Shown here: one piece after another, positions 1 to 5,665 of the stretch | How positions within the stretch are numbered: the stretch's first letter is position 1 | Layout of the letters: every line of letters begins with the position of its first letter | Assembly (NCBI GenBank): GCA_030640725.1 | Contig: DAOWIV010000266.1 | Location: forward strand, 1-10,602 | Origin: Methanosarcinales archaeon | GTDB lineage: Archaea > Halobacteriota > Methanosarcinia > Methanosarcinales > Methanogasteraceae | Direction: 5' to 3' | Length of the DNA: 10,602 bases | Notes under the pieces: generated by a model | The model's input: the letters and a program-made list of their open reading frames with translations, nothing else | What the model was told of the DNA's origin: nothing | Databases searched by the model: none | Position numbers and translations under genes: made by a program

Positions 1-139
1 GCTCCTGATAGCAGGATCCATCTTCCCTGCAATAGGTCTGAGTGAGACGATTTCCATGAAACTCACGTCCGCATTCGGCGTTGCTGTGGTTGCTGCCATA
101 ATCGGCATCTATTCGCGGATCTTCCAGAAAGCTACGTGA
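1..139 (+). CDS. C-terminal end of an unidentified membrane protein (partial)
   Basis: An open frame runs in from the left edge (first full codon at 2) to a TGA at 137-139 and gives 45 residues. They are largely hydrophobic: one stretch near the edge containing LLIAGSIFPAIGL, then a second likely membrane helix around GVAVVAAIIGIYSRIF, ending in a short basic tail (QKAT). This is what the last two helices of a polytopic membrane protein look like. Too little is visible to name the family; a permease is possible but is a guess. Its stop codon overlaps the 3' end of the convergent gene on the minus strand by 8 bp, so the two transcripts run into each other. Confidence 0.6.
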   Translation, partial: LLIAGSIFPAIGLSETISMKLTSAFGVAVVAAIIGIYSRIFQKAT

Positions 140-563
140 GGATGACCAGTATCGCCGCGCCAATTGCGACAAAACGGATGAGCAGGTTTGCGATCAGGTT
201 ATCCGATTTTACTCTGCCTCCGATGACCGGGAATCTCACACGCTTTGTGCTGAGTGGAAGCCACAGCGGTACGCCGCCTGGGTTCAGCGAATCCATGATC
301 AGATGCAGGATCACAGAGAGCGATGCAAGAGCCGCGTAAAGGTGGAATTGTCCGATCGCAAGCACGACAGCACCTGGAAAGAGCGCAAAAGCAAGCGAGT
401 GCGTGATCCCGCGGTGCCGAACCGTTGGGATGTAGACATCAAAGTCGCTGATCAGGGACCAGAACACAGCCCAGAAGAGGGTGATAAGTGGATCTGATTG
501 GTAAAGATGTACTGCCAGCGATGCGAGCAGTATCCCGCAGGCAGCGTGGGTCTGTTGTTTCAT
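132..563 (-). CDS. YdjM-like membrane-bound metal-dependent hydrolase
   Basis: A 143-residue polytopic membrane protein. It shows the signature of the YdjM/DUF457 family, annotated as membrane-bound metal-dependent hydrolases: an early His (H6), a D40-x-D42 pair after a hydrophobic segment, the HRGITHS block at 50-56, and H87-x3-D91. These His and Asp residues are the proposed metal ligands of the family; the physiological substrate is unknown even for well-studied members. Hydrophobic segments cover about residues 8-37, 57-92 and 125-142. The ATG at 563 overlaps the TGA of the upstream small gene as ATGA and has no clear Shine-Dalgarno of its own, which suggests translational coupling to that gene and to nnr. 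The TAG at its end lies inside the last codons of the convergent gene. Confidence 0.8.
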   Translation of the reverse strand: MKQQTHAACGILLASLAVHLYQSDPLITLFWAVFWSLISDFDVYIPTVRHRGITHSLAFALFPGAVVLAIGQFHLYAALASLSVILHLIMDSLNPGGVPLWLPLSTKRVRFPVIGGRVKSDNLIANLLIRFVAIGAAILVILT

Positions 564-838
564 GTGCGGCGCAGTCGCATCATTTTTTCTTCAATATCTG
601 CACCACGCATATATGAGATATCCAAATAACGCTTATTATGTATGCGCTCTTGGAATACAAGAGCACTTAATGAACAATTGCACAGAATAAAATCTAAAAT
701 GTCTTTGTATTCAAAACCATCGCCCAAAAACAGCCTGAAAATCTCATCAAAAGAACACCGATCGTATATCTTATACAACCCCTCGCCATCCTTCTCAAAA
801 TTTTCCGGAAGGTATTGATCTAACATCTGATCCTGCAC
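560..838 (-). CDS. Small AT-rich gene of unknown function, coupled to nnr
   Basis: I do not recognise this protein. From the GTG at 838 it is 92 residues, soluble and acidic in the middle, with three cysteines (in DRCSFDEIF and CNCS) and a charged C-terminus ending MMRLRRT. No membrane segment or signal peptide is evident. Two starts are possible. An ATG at 853 overlaps the nnr stop as ATGA, and would give 97 residues. A GTG at 838 sits 6 nt after a perfect AGGAGG; I prefer the GTG because the AGGAGG is better used as a ribosome binding site than as codons. The stop overlaps the next gene's ATG. Its base composition is unlike its neighbours: about 37% GC over 601-840 by hand count, against about 63% in a sampled line of nnr. 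That suggests recent acquisition or a different selective regime. The tight coupling on both sides argues that it is a real gene. Confidence 0.6.
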   Translation of the reverse strand: MQDQMLDQYLPENFEKDGEGLYKIYDRCSFDEIFRLFLGDGFEYKDILDFILCNCSLSALVFQERIHNKRYLDISYMRGADIEEKMMRLRRT

Positions 839-849
839 TAAAATCCTCC

Positions 850-2310
850 TCATACCCCTTGCATCGCATCCGGGATGCATTCGATGACATCTGTTGCAAG
901 CAGCCCATATCCGAATTTCCGAAATGCAAAATCGCCTGCAGTCCCTGTGATGAACGCGCCGGCTGTTGCCGCAGCCGCAGCGGGCACATCATGCGCTGCG
1001 AGCAGTGCGCCGACCACGCCTGCGAGCACGTCTCCGGTGCCGCCAACTGTCATCCCGGCGTTGCCTGTGTGGTTGGTTCTGACCTCTTCTCCGTCAGAAA
1101 TAACATCGATGGCTCCTTTGAGCAATGTGACGACGTGGTTTTTTAGAGAGAAATCCCTGACCAGTTCGCAGCGCTCATCGATGCCCGCTGCCACAGTCCC
1201 GCCAAGCTGCTTAAATTCGCCAGCATGTGGCGTGACAATCGGCATCGCTGCCCGCCCACGATCCGGCATCGGCATCTCGAGCGCACGGAGCGCATCAGCA
1301 TCGATCACGAACCTCGTGTCAGGATTTGCCGTTATGATCTCTAAAACCGCCTCGGCAGTCTCGCTCTCGCGTCCAAGCCCCATCCCGATCACCACGACAT
1401 CATGTCTCCGGATCAACGCATCAATCACCAGGGTGTCGTCATGCACCAGATATCTGCCAGAGAGCGCATGTATGATCAGGTTCGGTGAAAATCCCGCGAT
1501 CTCATGCGCGACATTTCGCGGCGTTGCGACCGTTACCCGGTCTGCACCTGTTCGCAGCGCAGCGAGTGCCGCAAGTGCGGGCGCGCCCGTAAACGCGCCG
1601 CCTCCGATCACAAGCACCCTGCCGCTGTCTCCTTTATGTGATCCCGCGGACCTGACCGGTGGCAGGTCTCCTGTGCCAGCGATCCGCTCAGCCCGCGCAG
1701 GAATGCCGATCTCTGCGACCTTGACCTCGCCAGTAACTTCCGGATGTCCGAAAAGCCCGGTCTTTGCGCTGTGAAACGTGACTGTCAGGTCTGCATGTAC
1801 TGAATGCGAGGGATTATTCGGATCAAAGCCGGACGGAACGTCCACCGCAACAATAAACGCATCCGAAGCGTTGATCAGGCGGATAGCGCTTGCTGTTGGC
1901 TCACGAACACGCCCCTGCACACCTGTGCCGAGCATGGCATCGATGATGACGTCTGCGTCAAGCTCTGAGTCTGAGAGTTCGGACGAGTCCCTGATCTCGC
2001 TGATGTTTGCGTCAAGGTTCTTTAGTATCTGCCAGTTCTGGCGAGCCTCGTCGGTTGCAATGTCGCGAGCACGCCCCAAAATCAGTATTTCAGGATCATA
2101 GTCCAGAAGATGTCGTGCCGCAACAAACCCGTCGCCGCCGTTGTTGCCGGTACCTGCAAGAATGATAACCGTCCCGCGATCGAACCGCGCACGAACCACG
2201 CGGGCAACATAAGCGCCAGCGTTCTCCATCAGTTGAAGCGGGAACAGCCCGAGGTCCACGCAGTTGCGGTCGATCCGGTGCATTTCAGACGGCGTGATCT
2301 CAATTTTCAT
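850..2310 (-). CDS. nnr: Bifunctional NAD(P)H-hydrate epimerase / ADP-dependent NAD(P)H-hydrate dehydratase
   Basis: A 486-residue fused enzyme that repairs hydrated NADH and NADPH. The N-terminal YjeF_N domain (about 1-215) epimerises the R and S hydrates and carries NAGAYVARVV at 30-39, GTGNNGGDGFVAARHL at 53-68 and DVPSG at 157-161. The C-terminal ribokinase-like YjeF_C domain (about 222-486) dehydrates the S form using ADP or ATP; it shows KGDSGRVLVIGG at 226-237, TPHAGEF at 360-366 and the nucleotide/catalytic block GNAGMTVGGTGDVLAG at 416-431. Length and domain order match bacterial and archaeal Nnr. The ATG at 2310 gives the expected N-terminus (ITPSEMHRID); no strong Shine-Dalgarno precedes it. 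It begins 42 bp after the rpoK stop and is probably in the same transcript. Its TGA overlaps a possible start of the next gene. Confidence 0.95.
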   Translation of the reverse strand: MKIEITPSEMHRIDRNCVDLGLFPLQLMENAGAYVARVVRARFDRGTVIILAGTGNNGGDGFVAARHLLDYDPEILILGRARDIATDEARQNWQILKNLDANISEIRDSSELSDSELDADVIIDAMLGTGVQGRVREPTASAIRLINASDAFIVAVDVPSGFDPNNPSHSVHADLTVTFHSAKTGLFGHPEVTGEVKVAEIGIPARAERIAGTGDLPPVRSAGSHKGDSGRVLVIGGGAFTGAPALAALAALRTGADRVTVATPRNVAHEIAGFSPNLIIHALSGRYLVHDDTLVIDALIRRHDVVVIGMGLGRESETAEAVLEIITANPDTRFVIDADALRALEMPMPDRGRAAMPIVTPHAGEFKQLGGTVAAGIDERCELVRDFSLKNHVVTLLKGAIDVISDGEEVRTNHTGNAGMTVGGTGDVLAGVVGALLAAHDVPAAAAATAGAFITGTAGDFAFRKFGYGLLATDVIECIPDAMQGV

Positions 2311-2352
2311 TCGCTTTTCTGTTATCTGTTCTGTTTGATCGGTCCGATCTGT

Positions 2353-2529
2353 TCAATCTGTTGCAGGTCTTTTTACCGTGATTGGAATCAGATCTGCCTC
2401 CAGTTCCCTGATCGCTATGTCAATGGGCTCTCCGGTATCCGGCGTTATCAGCGCCGGCGCACCCAGTGAAATCTGGAGCGCCCGTGCGCCGATGATGCGG
2501 GCATATTCATATCGCGTGTATGTATCCAA
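2353..2529 (-). CDS. rpoK: DNA-directed RNA polymerase subunit K (Rpo6)
   Basis: A small subunit of archaeal RNA polymerase, homologous to eukaryotic Rpb6 and bacterial omega, which helps assemble and stabilise the enzyme core. The family signature is plain: YTRYEYARIIGARALQIS, then GAPALI, then EPIDIAIRELE, then LIPITVKR near the C-terminus. An ATG at 2568 would give 71 residues. I place the start at the TTG at 2529 (58 residues), because the protein then begins just before the conserved YTRYE block as in typical homologues, an AGGAGG lies upstream at 2546-2541, and the TATA-like element at 2571-2581 would put transcription start near 2550, downstream of the ATG. The spacing from AGGAGG to TTG is 11 nt, somewhat long, so the start is not certain. 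nnr follows after 42 bp. Confidence 0.9.
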   Translation of the reverse strand: MDTYTRYEYARIIGARALQISLGAPALITPDTGEPIDIAIRELEADLIPITVKRPATD

Positions 2530-2570
2530 TGTGGTTGCAACCTCCTGTTTTAGTTTATGTGGTATCATGC

Positions 2571-2581
2571 AGATAAATATC
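2571..2581 (-). promoter_or_regulatory. TATA-like element of the rpoK promoter
   Basis: The minus strand reads GATATTTATCT here, an AT-rich block resembling an archaeal TATA box. A start site about 25 bp downstream would be near 2550, just before the AGGAGG at 2546-2541 and the TTG start. Placement is by eye and by spacing only. Confidence 0.35.
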
Positions 2582-2761
2582 TTCGCATCCGTAGAGTCTT
2601 TTGGCGAAATTCGTGAATGCCCCTACCTGTACCAATATGCCACCGCGGAGATGGTTACAAGATTCCGGTGTTGTCCGGGACATGGCAGAAATCATCGAGC
2701 AGATGCTGTAGCTGCGGGTGCTGGCTGGGCTGGCAGGTCGATATTGTGTGGTGTGATTTCC

Positions 2762-2840
2762 CAAAATAACCAGGGCCAGGTTGAACATATTCAAACATAC
2801 CCGGGATATCAAATAACATCCATGTAATTTGTGCAATTCG
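2762..2840 (+). repeat. Dispersed intergenic repeat, copy A
   Basis: This stretch aligns with 6943-7020 in the same orientation: by hand, about 62 of 78 positions are identical with one single-base indel. Shared blocks include CAAAATAA, CAGGTTGAAC, ATATCAAATAACAT and CAATTCG. The right end shows decayed 9-bp units (ATCCATGTA, ATTTGTGCA, ATTCGTTCG) corresponding to the clean 9-bp array in copy B. Both copies lie between genes. Confidence 0.8.
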
Positions 2841-2961
2841 TTCGGAGCATGTGCATTCGTGATCCCTGAGCACTTGATACCGCACAGGCATGATTTATCT
2901 ACGAGACGCGTGGGCATCCTGCTTTTTCCGATCACGCCGGTTTTACCGCTGCAACCATCCC

Positions 2962-4020
2962 TCAAATACGGACGTCCGTACCAAGCATCTCCCGAACCCT
3001 CCCGCATGTCGCAACCGAAACCGCCTTCAGGTCGCGGGGGTCTGCACATCCGCAGAGAAACATCGTAATCTCAAGTTCCGCAATCATGCACGAGAGCCGG
3101 TCGATCACTGCATCCACGCCATCCATTGCGGGTGCGACCAGTGGCAGCGCAGTCCCTGCAAGCGACGCCCCGAGCGCAAGCGACTTGGCGATATCGATTC
3201 CGGTACGCACGCCGCCTGTCGCAATGACTGGCACGCCGCATCCTGAACACTCCACAATCGATACTGCTGTCGGTATCCCCCAGTCCCAGAACAACTGCCC
3301 AAGATGCTCTGACATGGCATCTCCGCGATCAAGCGCACGGTAATACTCAACACCTGCCCAGCTCGTGCCGCCTGATCCGCCGACATCGATTGCGGCAACA
3401 CCAGCATCCACGAGCGCAGCCGCGGTTTTACGCGATATGCCTGCTCCGGTCTCCTTTGCGATCACCGGTACTGAAATCACGTCGCACACCTCTTTTATTG
3501 CGCTTAAGCATCCGCTTGCGTGCGTGCAGCCTTCCGGTTGCACCGCTTCCTGCAAAAAGTTGAGGTGGATCGCGATCGCGTCGGCGTCGATCATCTCGAT
3601 CGCACGCTCCACTCCCGCGATGCCGAATTCTGCCAGCTGGACCACGCCGATGTTGGCATAGATAAAAGCATTCGGCGCACAGTCCCGCACCACACGAAAC
3701 GACGCCTCTTGCTTCGGATCCTCGATTGCAGCCCGCTGACTCCCGACTCCGATGCCGATGCCGAGATGCTCGGCTGCGAGTGCAAGCGTTCTGTTGATCT
3801 CATAAGTGTCAGGGTGTCCGCCGGTCATCGATGCGATCAGAAGCGGCGCATCCAGTCGTTTGTTGAATAACTCTGTTGAAAGATTGATATCATCCTTATC
3901 GACTTCGGGAAGTGCGCAATGGGTCAGGTGTACATCATCAAACCCTGCCGAGGTGTGTGCTTCGACCGGCTTATCAGCGCATATCCGAAGGTGCTCGATC
4001 TTCCGCTGGGATGTGGTCAT
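2962..4020 (-). CDS. fni: Type 2 isopentenyl-diphosphate delta-isomerase
   Basis: An FMN- and NAD(P)H-dependent enzyme that interconverts isopentenyl and dimethylallyl diphosphate, needed for archaeal isoprenoid lipids. From ATG 4020 it is 352 residues, the usual length. Family motifs occur in order: RKIEHL at 6-11, MTGG at 65-68, GVGSQRAA at 91-98, HLNFLQE at 152-158 (Q157 and E158 match the conserved Gln and metal-binding Glu), KETGAGIS at 189-196, DVGGSGGTSWA at 212-222, and the flavin-phosphate region ATGGVRTG at 267-274 followed by KSLALGA. The frame stays open 35 codons further upstream, but that sequence does not look like the family. The TATA-like ATTATTAA centred about 29 nt upstream of ATG 4020, with no Shine-Dalgarno, suggests a leaderless or nearly leaderless transcript. 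It is divergent from rimI. Confidence 0.96.
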   Translation of the reverse strand: MTTSQRKIEHLRICADKPVEAHTSAGFDDVHLTHCALPEVDKDDINLSTELFNKRLDAPLLIASMTGGHPDTYEINRTLALAAEHLGIGIGVGSQRAAIEDPKQEASFRVVRDCAPNAFIYANIGVVQLAEFGIAGVERAIEMIDADAIAIHLNFLQEAVQPEGCTHASGCLSAIKEVCDVISVPVIAKETGAGISRKTAAALVDAGVAAIDVGGSGGTSWAGVEYYRALDRGDAMSEHLGQLFWDWGIPTAVSIVECSGCGVPVIATGGVRTGIDIAKSLALGASLAGTALPLVAPAMDGVDAVIDRLSCMIAELEITMFLCGCADPRDLKAVSVATCGRVREMLGTDVRI

Positions 4021-4045
4021 CGAGGATGATATTGGTCTCGCGATG

Positions 4046-4053
4046 TTAATAAT
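4046..4053 (-). promoter_or_regulatory. TATA-like element of the fni promoter
   Basis: The minus strand reads ATTATTAA, centred about 29 nt upstream of the fni ATG. Archaeal TATA boxes lie about 25-27 bp before transcription start, so the message would begin within a few bases of the ATG. This fits the absence of a Shine-Dalgarno. Confidence 0.45.
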
Positions 4054-4079
4054 CCTCGCCCACGCGCCCCTGGGTTTCC

Positions 4080-4105
4080 GGTCTGGCTGCCGGCGAGACC
4101 AGACC
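4080..4105. repeat. Inverted repeat in the fni/rimI divergent region
   Basis: GGTCTGG (4080-4086) is matched by CCAGACC (4099-4105) across 12 bases. A second arm, GGTCTCG at 4034-4040, pairs equally well with CGAGACC at 4094-4100, so two alternative pairings share bases. It lies between two divergent starts, where an operator would be expected. No bound protein can be named. Confidence 0.4.
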
Positions 4106-4146
4106 AAAGATTGATAGCGTCTCATGCCACCTACGTAACCGGTAAC

Positions 4147-4599
4147 ATGATCATCGTGCGCAGATTTCAGTCAGCGGATTTTTCCGGTGTGGTTGCGGTT
4201 GAACGTGAGCAGTTTAGTGAACACGACCCGTATCTATACATGAATCTGTACGAATTGAACGAGGATACGTTCTTTGTCGCAGATCACCATGGCGAGGTGG
4301 CTGGGTTCGTAATAGGAGTGGTATCGGTCGGAGAAGATGGGGTATACGGGCGTGTCTTCTCGATTGCGGTGCGTGAGGCGTACCAGGGGCTTGGTATCGG
4401 GACGCAACTGATGAAACATGTCATTGATGCACTCTACCGAAAAAATATCCGTGGAATCGTGCTTGAAGTCAGAAACCGCAACTTTCGCGCCGTGCGGTTC
4501 TACCAGCGGCTTGGTTTCGTGATTGATAGGATCGATACCGGTTATTACAGCGATGGGGAGGATGCGGTCATTATGAAGTATCGCAGGTGGATATCATGA
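4147..4599 (+). CDS. rimI: RimI/Ard1-like GNAT N-acetyltransferase
   Basis: A 150-residue acetyl-CoA-dependent acetyltransferase of the GNAT fold, closest in appearance to RimI and archaeal Ard1, which acetylate protein N-termini. Visible motifs are FVIGVVS (beta 4 region, about 54-60), FSIAVREAYQGLGIGTQLM at 71-89 with the acetyl-CoA pyrophosphate loop Q80-GLGIG-T, LEVRNRNFRAVRFYQRLGF at 106-124, and the RimI-like YYSDGEDAVIMK near the end. The frame is open from a TTG at 4111, but the domain begins at ATG 4147 (MIIVRRF), which I take as the start; its Shine-Dalgarno is weak. The last five codons lie in a 14-bp tandem duplication shared with the start region of mfnE. The exact protein substrate cannot be read from the sequence. 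Confidence 0.87.
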   Translation: MIIVRRFQSADFSGVVAVEREQFSEHDPYLYMNLYELNEDTFFVADHHGEVAGFVIGVVSVGEDGVYGRVFSIAVREAYQGLGIGTQLMKHVIDALYRKNIRGIVLEVRNRNFRAVRFYQRLGFVIDRIDTGYYSDGEDAVIMKYRRWIS

Positions 4600-4612
4600 G
4601 GTGGATATCATG
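4585..4612 (+). repeat. Exact 14-bp tandem duplication at the rimI/mfnE junction
   Basis: AGGTGGATATCATG occurs twice back to back, at 4585-4598 and 4599-4612. Copy 1 encodes the last residues of rimI and its ATG overlaps the rimI stop (ATGA). Copy 2 supplies the Shine-Dalgarno-like GAGGTG and the ATG of mfnE. Deleting one copy would join the genes by an ATGA overlap with both reading frames intact. Confidence 0.95.
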
Positions 4613-5251
4613 ATCGTGATAAAAATTGGCGGCAGCCTGATCGGGAATGCACGGAATCTGGTATACAGGCTTCACGAATACGCGTTAACTAAAGACGAGC
4701 GCATCCTGATCGTCCCGGGGGGTGGCATATTTGCAGATACCGTGCGAATGGCAAGCGGGGTATACGGTATATCGGACGAAGCCGCCCACTGGATGGCGAT
4801 TCTTGCAATGGACCAGTATGCACACTATCTGACCGATGGCACGCCAGCAAGATTGGTTATCGGGATCGCAGACCTATCTTCGATCAGAGCCGGCGCATCG
4901 GTTCTTCTGGTTTATAATCTGCTGAAGAAATCCGACAGCGAAAATGGGAGCGGAATTGCGCATACGTGGAATGCGACGTCAGACACGATCGCGGGCTGGA
5001 TTGCGTCGCAGTTGGATGCGACATTCATAAAAGCAACTGATGTGGACGGGATACTTCGGGATGGAGAGCAGCTTTCAGAGATTACGGCATCAGAGCTGAT
5101 AACAATGGGCGAGACCTGCGTTGACCCCGAGTTACCAGGACTTTTACTTTCGAGATCCCTGAACTGCCGGGTTGTGAATGGAAAGAACCCGGATCATGTC
5201 ATCGATGCGATCAAAAAGGTCTCCCGGGGTACGCTGATCATCGGCCAGTGA
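4610..5251 (+). CDS. mfnE: MfnE-like kinase of methanofuran biosynthesis
   Basis: A 213-residue member of the amino acid kinase superfamily. Such short archaeal kinases include MfnE, which phosphorylates 5-(aminomethyl)-3-furanmethanol phosphate to the diphosphate that is coupled to tyramine-glutamate in methanofuran synthesis. Visible motifs: VIKIGGSL at 3-10 with K5, VPGGG at 35-39, the H118-x-WNATSD stretch at 118-125, and IKATDVDGI at 140-148. The length and the WNATSD block favour MfnE over glutamate 5-kinase, aspartokinase or isopentenyl phosphate kinase, which are longer; some annotations call such proteins simply amino acid kinase. ATG 4610 is preferred over GTG 4601, since GAGGTG lies 6 nt upstream of the ATG. 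It follows rimI by 10 bp and is probably co-transcribed. Confidence 0.8.
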   Translation: MIVIKIGGSLIGNARNLVYRLHEYALTKDERILIVPGGGIFADTVRMASGVYGISDEAAHWMAILAMDQYAHYLTDGTPARLVIGIADLSSIRAGASVLLVYNLLKKSDSENGSGIAHTWNATSDTIAGWIASQLDATFIKATDVDGILRDGEQLSEITASELITMGETCVDPELPGLLLSRSLNCRVVNGKNPDHVIDAIKKVSRGTLIIGQ

Positions 5252-5423
5252 TCCGAGCTTCCTGATGCGCCTGCGCAGTATCCTGAAGCGCACGAGGGGA
5301 TCGCTGGCAATCCTTCGGCGATGCTACCCGCATTCAAACGATATGATCTCACAGTGCGAAGCATCGGGAGCCGCAGGCACAGAGACAGAGACAGGTGATT
5401 GACTGCGAAGCAGCGCCGAAGGC

Positions 5424-5494
5424 AGCGGTGTGCGGTGAAAGTCTCACGCACCGTTCTGAGATGAGAAAAGGCGGGTAACTGCCCTATTCTTGAT
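5424..5494 (+). ncRNA. Group II intron 3' end (domains V and VI), probable remnant
   Basis: Domain V spans about 5424-5455. The catalytic AGC triad (5424-5426) begins a lower stem AGCGGTG that pairs with CACCGTT (5449-5455), including the usual G-U at the triad. The upper stem TGCGGT/GTCTCA closes a GAAA loop (5437-5440) and has one C-T mismatch. The expected 2-nt CG bulge is at 5447-5448. Domain VI follows (about 5463-5490), with AGAA/TTCT and AGGC/GCC pairing and an unpaired A at 5486. The intron would end ...AT at 5494, placing that A 8 nt from the splice site, as is typical for the branch point. No intron-encoded protein or 5' domains are recognisable here, so this is probably a truncated copy. 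Confidence 0.82.
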
Positions 5495-5635
5495 CTGCAG
5501 ATTAAGAGTTTCCATCTCAGACACGAGATCTATTCAAGATATTTCCTACTGTGTCTCGGGTACATTCTGCCACGTCACCAAACGGGATACGACTCGAACA
5601 CTTACGTACCGTGACAGCCCCGTCCGTGAAAAAGG

Positions 5636-5642
5636 TTTACAA
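5636..5642 (+). promoter_or_regulatory. TATA-like element of the thrC promoter
   Basis: TTTACAA, preceded by a purine-rich GAAAAAGG resembling a BRE, is centred 27 nt upstream of the thrC ATG. With no Shine-Dalgarno before the ATG, this suggests a leaderless transcript. Confidence 0.45.
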
Positions 5643-5665
5643 CCACCACCAACAGAATAAAACTC

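Larger units (their letters stand above)
2569..2961. other. Gene-free stretch between rpoK and fni
   Basis: No convincing gene is present. It holds the rpoK TATA-like element at its left end and one copy of a dispersed repeat (2762-2840). On the plus strand, 2595-2756 is an open frame interrupted only by an in-frame TAG at 2709-2711; just before the TAG it reads like a normal helix (VVRDMAEIIEQML). Other frames over the same bases are also open for 50 or more codons, so this may be chance or the remains of a gene. I found no tRNA or plausible terminator hairpin. Confidence 0.5.
5252..5665. other. Gene-free stretch between mfnE and thrC, with an intron relic
   Basis: No protein gene is supported. 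The central part (5424-5494) is the 3' end of a group II intron. Upstream of it, 5252-5423 shows imperfect short inverted repeats but no recognisable reverse transcriptase or other intron domain. Downstream, 5495-5635 shows nothing I can name, and the thrC TATA-like element closes the region. Confidence 0.6.

Noticed and set aside
875..1774. Long plus-strand open frame (299 codons)
   Set aside because: It lies antisense to nnr, which has clear motifs throughout. Its product is low-complexity Ser/Ala/Pro, typical of a GC-rich shadow frame.
2555..3049. Minus-strand frame of 164 codons across the rpoK-fni gap
   Set aside because: It overlaps the 3' end of fni and the start of rpoK in another frame, shows no protein motif and has no ribosome binding site.
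4021..4125. 35-residue N-terminal extension of fni
   Set aside because: The extension is basic and unlike family N-termini; the TATA-like element at 4046-4053 lies within it, so it would be upstream of the transcript.
5194..5451. Minus-strand 85-codon frame after mfnE
   Set aside because: It overlaps mfnE and the intron domain V and has no recognisable features.
5580..5625. tRNA-like T-loop (GTTCGAGTC on the minus strand)
   Set aside because: The bases flanking the loop do not pair as a T stem, and there is no anticodon or acceptor arm around it.
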